Assembly (NCBI RefSeq): GCF_031843945.1
Contig: NZ_JAVTJJ010000009.1
Location: 97,312-161,311, forward strand
Direction of reading: 5' to 3'
Length of the DNA stretch: 64,000 nt
From: Paracidovorax sp031843945
GTDB taxonomy: Bacteria; Pseudomonadota; Gammaproteobacteria; Burkholderiales; Burkholderiaceae_C
The notes under the pieces were generated by a model. It was not told the DNA's origin. It saw only the letters and a program-made list of their open reading frames with translations, and did not search any database. A program made the translations under genes and the position numbers. Shown here piece after piece: positions 59,669-64,000 of the stretch (position 1 is the stretch's first letter; each line of letters opens with the position of its first letter).

Positions 59669-60256
59669 CCGACATTCGGCTCGACATGGGCGTGAGCGAC
59701 CGCGTGGTGGATGTGATCGGCGACAACGTGGACTGCGTGGTGCGTGGCGGCGAGATCGCCGACCAGTCGCTGGTGGCGCGCCGCGTGGGCGATCTGCAAA
59801 TGCGCGTCTACGCCGCGCCCAGCTACCTGGAGCGCGCCGGGCCACCCGAACGATCTGCACGACACGCACCACCGCATCGTCGGCTACCTGTGGGCGCGCA
59901 CCGGCAAGCCCGTTCCGTACGCGCTGCACCGGGGCGGCGAAAGCATCACCGTGCACGGCCGGCACACGGTGATGGTGGACGACGGCAATGCCTACATCGC
60001 CGCAGGCGTGGCGGGCCTGGGCGTGCTCTGGCTGCCCGACTACATGGCCCGCGCGCATGTGGCGGTGGGCGAGCTGCTGCCGCTGTTCGCCGACTGGCAG
60101 CCGGACCCGATGCCGCTCTACGTCGCGTTTGCGCCGCACCGGCATGTCAGCGCCAAGCTGCGCGTGTTCATCGACTGGGTGGCGGAGCTGATGGCGCAAC
60201 ACGCGCCGCTGGCGGGCCGGCCGGACTCACAACAAGAATCGCTACACAATTCATAG
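59665..60256 (+). pseudogene. lysR remnant: effector domain only, with a frameshift
   Basis: Read in one frame from about 59670: FPDIRLDMGVSDRVVDVIGD, NVDCVVRGGEIADQSLVARR and MRVYAAPSYLERAGPP. The sense then continues in another frame from about 59845: NDLHDTHHRIVGYLWARTGK, DDGNAYIAAGVAGLGVLWLP to QQESLHNS. The DNA-binding domain is missing and a small indel near 59841-59850 breaks the frame. The ATG-started ORFs here are not functional genes. Confidence 0.78.
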
Positions 60257-60348
60257 CTGCTAGCGCTTGATCAATAAGCACTTCAGCATGAAAACCATTT
60301 GAAGTGCTTGCATATCAAGCGCAAGCAGCTACTTTTTCAATAGCAAAA
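60239..60348. repeat. Palindromic repeat, copies 11 and 12, inverted pair
   Basis: Left half in minus orientation (GCTGCTAGCGCTTGATCAAT up to about 60295), right half in plus orientation (AAGTGCTTGCATATCAAGCG, AGCAGCTACTTTTTCAATAGCA). Together they form a 110-bp imperfect inverted repeat covering the end of the lysR remnant and the end of the chemoreceptor gene region. Confidence 0.82.
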
Positions 60349-60362
60349 CCCGATTTTCGCGC

Positions 60363-61958
60363 TCAACGCAGAGCCAGAGCCGGCGCCCCACCCGCAGCGC
60401 CACCGGCCGGCAGCCGGAACGCCTCGACCAGCGACGCCAGCTGCTGCGCCTGCACCCGCAGACCCTGTGCGGCGGCAGACGATTCCTCCACCAGCGCGGC
60501 GTTCTGCTGCGTCATCTGGTCCAGCTGGTTCACCGCTTCGCCCACCTGGCCCAGGCCGGTGCTCTGCTCGCGTGCGGCGGTGCTGATCTCGCCGATGATC
60601 GTCGCCACCTGCTGCACCGACTGCACGATCTCGCCCATGGTGGCGCCGGCAGCATTGACCAGTTGCGAGCCCTCGCCCACCTGGCGCACGCTGTCGCCGA
60701 TGAGCGTGCCGATTTCCTTGGCCGCCGTGGCGCTGCGCTGCGCCAGGCTGCGCACTTCGCTGGCCACCACGGCAAAGCCTCGGCCCTGCTCGCCCGCGCG
60801 CGCAGCCTCCACGGCCGCATTCAGCGCCAGGATGTTGGTCTGAAACGCGATGCCGTCGATCACGCTGGTGATGTCGGCAATCTTGCGCGACGACTGGGCG
60901 ATGCCGTTCATCGTGCCCACGACGCGCTCCACCGCGTCGCGCCCGCGCTGGGCCACGTCGCTGGCCGACGAAGCCAGGCCGCTGGCCTGCTGGGCCGCGT
61001 CGGCGCTGTGGCGCACGGTGGACAGCAGCTCTTCCATGCTGGCGGCGATCTCTTCCAGGTTCGATGCGGTCTGCTCGGTGCGCGCAGACAAGTCGCTGTT
61101 GCCCGCTGCGATCTCGGCGCTGGCGCCGGCCACCGACGTGCTGGCCTGGCGCATGCCCACCACCAGCTGCGCCAGGCGTGCCTGCATGCCGTCCAGGCGG
61201 CCCAGCAGCGCGCGCACCTCGTCGCGGTTGCCTGGTGCCACGGCCGGCACGGTGGAGGTCAGGTCGCCCTCGGCAATGCGGTCGGCCACGGTGGAGGCGT
61301 GCGACAGCGGCCCCAGCAGCGAGCGCGACAGCAGCACCGCGCACACCAGGCTCAGCAGCAGGCCCAGCGCCGATCCGCCCACCAGCAGCACGATGCCCTG
61401 ACGCTCGCTGGCTTCGGCGGTTTCGCGCGCTTGCGCCACCCGCTTGCGCTGAAATTCAGCCATGCCGTTCACCGCGGCGGCGTAGCGGTCGGCCGCCGGG
61501 CGCAGCAGCTGGCCCACCGCCTCCGGCGGCAGCGTTTCGCCCGCCTTGCGCCGCTTGACCAGGTCGTCACGCGCACCGCGAAAGGCATTGCCGGTGGTGT
61601 CGATGGCGTCGAAGAGGCGCTGCGAGTCGGGGTCAGCCGCCAGCACGTCCAGGCGCTTGCGCACCTCGGTGGAGCGGGCGGATGTGAGCTTGCGGTCTGC
61701 GTCCACCCGGGCGGTGTAGGCAGGGTTGTCACCGGCCTCCAGCAGCGATTCGGCCCGGGCAGAGCTGAGCACGACGATGGCGTGCAGCTCCTGCGCCAGC
61801 AGCGCGCGCTCGGCAGAATCACCGCCCAGGTCGTCGGCGACGTCCTGCAGGCTCATCAGCCGCCACACGCCGACCCCGGCGGCCAGCGACATGACCAGGC
61901 AGATGACGCCGAACGCGAGGGCGAGGCGAAGGGAAAGGCGGGCGTGGTGCAGTTGCAT
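60363..61958 (-). CDS. Methyl-accepting chemotaxis protein
   Basis: 531 residues from MQLHHARLSLRLALAFGVIC. Membrane helix 1 (about 10-32), periplasmic four-helix-bundle sensor (about 35-190), membrane helix 2 (about 193-213), HAMP, then the cytoplasmic signalling tip DGIAFQTNILALNAAVEAARAG. The C-terminus (GGAAGGAPALALR) lacks a CheR-binding NWETF-type pentapeptide. Ligand unknown; no che genes nearby. Confidence 0.93.
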   Translation of the reverse strand: MQLHHARLSLRLALAFGVICLVMSLAAGVGVWRLMSLQDVADDLGGDSAERALLAQELHAIVVLSSARAESLLEAGDNPAYTARVDADRKLTSARSTEVRKRLDVLAADPDSQRLFDAIDTTGNAFRGARDDLVKRRKAGETLPPEAVGQLLRPAADRYAAAVNGMAEFQRKRVAQARETAEASERQGIVLLVGGSALGLLLSLVCAVLLSRSLLGPLSHASTVADRIAEGDLTSTVPAVAPGNRDEVRALLGRLDGMQARLAQLVVGMRQASTSVAGASAEIAAGNSDLSARTEQTASNLEEIAASMEELLSTVRHSADAAQQASGLASSASDVAQRGRDAVERVVGTMNGIAQSSRKIADITSVIDGIAFQTNILALNAAVEAARAGEQGRGFAVVASEVRSLAQRSATAAKEIGTLIGDSVRQVGEGSQLVNAAGATMGEIVQSVQQVATIIGEISTAAREQSTGLGQVGEAVNQLDQMTQQNAALVEESSAAAQGLRVQAQQLASLVEAFRLPAGGAAGGAPALALR

Positions 61959-62119
61959 GGCGGTCGGGGGGTGGGCAGGTGGACGCAGCGACACACGCCA
62001 GCCTCACAGAAGCGAGAAACGGGTGCCGCACAGTCGTTTGCTCAGGTTATCGGCGCGCCACGCGACGACTTGAGCCAATGCGCCACCGACAGGCCCCCTT
62101 ACGCCGCCCGCCCGGCCGC

Positions 62120-63115
62120 TCAGTCCACCGTCACGCCGGCCGACTTGATCACCTTGGCCCACTTGGTGGTTTCTTGCGCGATGAAGGCGTCGCATTCCTG
62201 CGGCGTCGAGCCTTCGGCGAAGGTGCCCATGGTCTGCTCCAGCCGGAGCTTGGTTTCGGGGCTGCGGATGATCCGCGCCACCTCTTCGGACATGCGCTGC
62301 ACGACGTCGGCCGGCGTGCCTGCCGGCGCCAGCATCGCGGCCCAGGTGCTGCCAACCAGGCCCGGGTAGCCCAGCTCGGCAAAGGTGGGCACGTCGGGCA
62401 GCGCCGGCACGCGCTTGTCGCTGGCCACGCCGATCAAGCGGATCCTGCCCGCCTTGGCCGGCTGGATCAGGTTGGGCGGCGGGTCCAGGAACAGCGGCAC
62501 CTGCCCGCCCATCAGGTCGGCCAGCGCGGGCGAAGCGCCCTTGTACGGCACATGCACCATCTCCACCCCAGTGACCATGCGCATCAGTTCCGACGTGAGA
62601 TGCGCGGCCGAGCCGCTGCCCGACGAGGCGTAGCTGATCTTGCCGGGGTTGGCCCGGCCGTAGGCCACCAGCTCGGCCATGGTCTTGAAAGGCGCATTCA
62701 TCGACACGGCCGCCACCAGCGGCGATACGCCCATGAGCGACACACCCATCAAGTCCTTCTTCGGGTCGTAGGGCAGCTTGGGGTACAGCGTGGTGTTGGC
62801 CGCATACGCGGCAATGAAAACGCCGAAGGTATGGCCGTCGGGCGCAGCCTTGGCGACCGCGTCCACGCCGATGATGCTGTTGGCGCCAGGCTTGTTGTCC
62901 ACGATGACCGGCTGGCCCAGCCGCTGCTGCAGGCCGACCTGCAGCAGCCTCGCCATCTGGTCAGTGAAGCCGCCCGCCGTGTAGGGCACGACGATGCGGA
63001 TCGGCTTGGCCGGCCAGGTGCTCTGCGCCCAGGCCGGGGCCGAAGGCAGCGTGGCGCCTGCAGCCAGCACGGCGCCGGTGTGAATGAAGGTGCGGCGCGA
63101 AGGATTGGATGCCAT
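62120..63115 (-). CDS. Bug-type tripartite tricarboxylate transporter receptor
   Basis: 331-residue periplasmic receptor. The N-terminus SNPSRRTFIHTGAVLAAGATL has a twin-arginine-like start and AWAQ cleavage site at about 31. RIVVPYTAGGFTDQMARLLQ is the Bug ligand loop; MVHVPYKGASPALADLMGG and VPALPDVPTFAELGYPG are typical. It lies 64 bp downstream of a class II aldolase-type gene on the same strand, so the ligand may be a hydroxy or keto acid that this enzyme handles. Confidence 0.92.
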   Translation of the reverse strand: MASNPSRRTFIHTGAVLAAGATLPSAPAWAQSTWPAKPIRIVVPYTAGGFTDQMARLLQVGLQQRLGQPVIVDNKPGANSIIGVDAVAKAAPDGHTFGVFIAAYAANTTLYPKLPYDPKKDLMGVSLMGVSPLVAAVSMNAPFKTMAELVAYGRANPGKISYASSGSGSAAHLTSELMRMVTGVEMVHVPYKGASPALADLMGGQVPLFLDPPPNLIQPAKAGRIRLIGVASDKRVPALPDVPTFAELGYPGLVGSTWAAMLAPAGTPADVVQRMSEEVARIIRSPETKLRLEQTMGTFAEGSTPQECDAFIAQETTKWAKVIKSAGVTVD

Positions 63116-63179
63116 GTGTGTCTGTCTCCTGTTTTATGGGCGTGCGGTTCGGGTGGCCCGCCAGGGCCGCCCGGCGCTT

Positions 63180-63959
63180 TCAGTGTTTGTAGCTCGGGTC
63201 GATGCGATCGAGCCGGCGCAGCAGGCCGGGCCAGGCCAGCCCCGCACCCTTGCCCTTGGTGACCTGGCGCGACTGCTCCACCGACGTGGCGACGATGTCG
63301 TCGGGAATGCGGGTCAGCACCCCGCCGCCGGCCTGCGCCAGGATCTGGATGCGGCAGGCCGATTCCAGCGTGTACATGCCCAGCAGCGCCTCGGGCACGC
63401 CGCGCCCGCACGTCAGCAGGCCGTGGTTGCGCAGGATGAGGAAGTTGCTCTGGCCCAGATCGGCCACCAGCCTGGGACGCTCGTCATCGTTCAGCGCCAC
63501 GCCTTCATAGCCGTGGTACGCCAGCCGGGCCAGCGGAAAGATCGACTGCTGCGAGATCGGCAGTAGCCCGCCCTCTTGCGCCGACACCGCTACGCCGTAC
63601 TGCGTGTGGGTGTGCAGCACGCATTGCACCTCCGGGCGGCCTTCGTGAATGGCGCTGTGGATCAAGAAGCCGGCGGGGTTCACGTCGTAGTCGGTCGCTA
63701 TCAGCGGCGTGCCGTGGTGGTCTACCTTCACCAGGCTGGAGGCCGTGATCTCATCGAACAGCATGCCGTAGGGATTGATGAGGAACTGATCGGGCTCGCC
63801 CGGCACGCGGGCCGAGATGTGCGTGAAGATCAGGTCGTCCCAGCCGAAGTGGGCCACCAGCCGGTAGGCTGCTGCCAGCTCGACGCGGGTCTGCCATTCC
63901 TCTGGCGTGACCTGGCGGCGCACGTCGGGCACGGAGGCTGGGTCAGTGCTTGCGTTCAT
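63180..63959 (-). CDS. Class II aldolase/adducin-family protein
   Basis: 259 residues. Zinc-binding histidines in CVLHTHTQYGVAVSAQ and FLILRNHGLLTCGRGVPE; N-terminal YRLVAHFGWDDLIFTHISAR is the family start. Members cleave phosphorylated sugars or act as decarboxylases/dehydratases. An AAGG site precedes the ATG. Probably one operon with the Bug receptor downstream. Substrate not assignable. Confidence 0.9.
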   Translation of the reverse strand: MNASTDPASVPDVRRQVTPEEWQTRVELAAAYRLVAHFGWDDLIFTHISARVPGEPDQFLINPYGMLFDEITASSLVKVDHHGTPLIATDYDVNPAGFLIHSAIHEGRPEVQCVLHTHTQYGVAVSAQEGGLLPISQQSIFPLARLAYHGYEGVALNDDERPRLVADLGQSNFLILRNHGLLTCGRGVPEALLGMYTLESACRIQILAQAGGGVLTRIPDDIVATSVEQSRQVTKGKGAGLAWPGLLRRLDRIDPSYKH

Positions 63960-64000
63960 GGAAAGCCTTCCTGCAAATCGTTGGATGGGTGGTGCGGCAA

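Noticed and set aside
59494..60270. Intact LysR gene
   Set aside because: The frame lacks the DNA-binding domain and effector-domain homology changes frame near 59845, so it is treated as a pseudogene.
1..64000. CRISPR array, insertion sequence, prophage or integron
   Set aside because: No regularly spaced direct repeats, transposase or phage genes were found; xerC is the housekeeping copy by context.

Overview
The window is about 64 kb of a high-GC (roughly two thirds G+C) chromosome from a beta-proteobacterium, most likely Burkholderiales/Comamonadaceae. Evidence: gene content and order (glyQ-glyS-gmhB-plsC, corC-lnt, dapF-DUF484-xerC), several Bug-type solute receptors, and about twelve copies of a palindromic repeat built on TAGCGCTT/AAGCGC plus an AT-rich GCTAT...ATAGC arm. 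I recall such repeats from this family; that is an inference, not a search.

Layout. 1-6.5 kb (minus strand): plsC (cut by the left edge), gmhB, glyS, glyQ, fabB, fabA. 6.9-13.1 kb: secreted L-asparaginase with a divergent LysR gene, then lnt, corC, a GNAT acetyltransferase and an Lrp/AsnC regulator. 13.3-18.6 kb (plus): secreted lipase with its foldase, then a phenylalanine/tyrosine catabolic set (hpd, a Bug receptor, phhA). 18.7-23.6 kb: LysR, an NAD-dependent epimerase-like protein, a membrane-anchored hydrolase and fadD. 23.6-24.7 kb: a lower-GC patch with one glycine-zipper protein. 24.7-31.1 kb: a complete ribose operon rbsB-A-C-R-K-D behind a double palindromic operator. 31.3-36.1 kb (minus): aldehyde dehydrogenase, an RluF-like pseudouridine synthase lacking the expected catalytic Asp, a NUDIX-metallo-beta-lactamase fusion and cytochrome b561. 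36.4-41.7 kb (plus): dapF-DUF484-xerC, a DUF898 protein and an M48 protease. 41.8-42.2 kb: RNase P RNA.

42.2-50.0 kb is the most interesting part: an RNA-repair operon. RtcR (sigma-54 activator) is divergent from a perfect -24/-12 promoter driving Rsr (Ro60-like), a 460-bp stretch folding into four tandem Y-RNA-like units, an unknown protein, rtcB, a low-GC unknown protein, and rtcA. The four RNAs share one architecture: outer stem, CGAATGC(A/T)G / CTTGTC internal loop, inner stem. They carry increasingly complete tRNA mimics on top. The last is a near-complete tRNA circularly permuted so that its ends lie in the D-loop and its acceptor stem is a closed hairpin.

50-64 kb: cysteine synthase, a YbhP-ClsB-YbhN lipid module, a J-domain protein, a secreted Zn-phospholipase-like protein (minus), a FAD-dependent protein, a VUT/YhhQ transporter, a scar of two fused broken genes (ridA and lysR fragments) capped by an inverted repeat pair, a chemoreceptor, another Bug receptor and a class II aldolase.

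A window-wide theme is the palindromic repeat: four copies lie in frame inside lnt, rbsA, dapF and the NUDIX-MBL gene. In rbsA and dapF they encode the same octapeptide, PLALDGQA.
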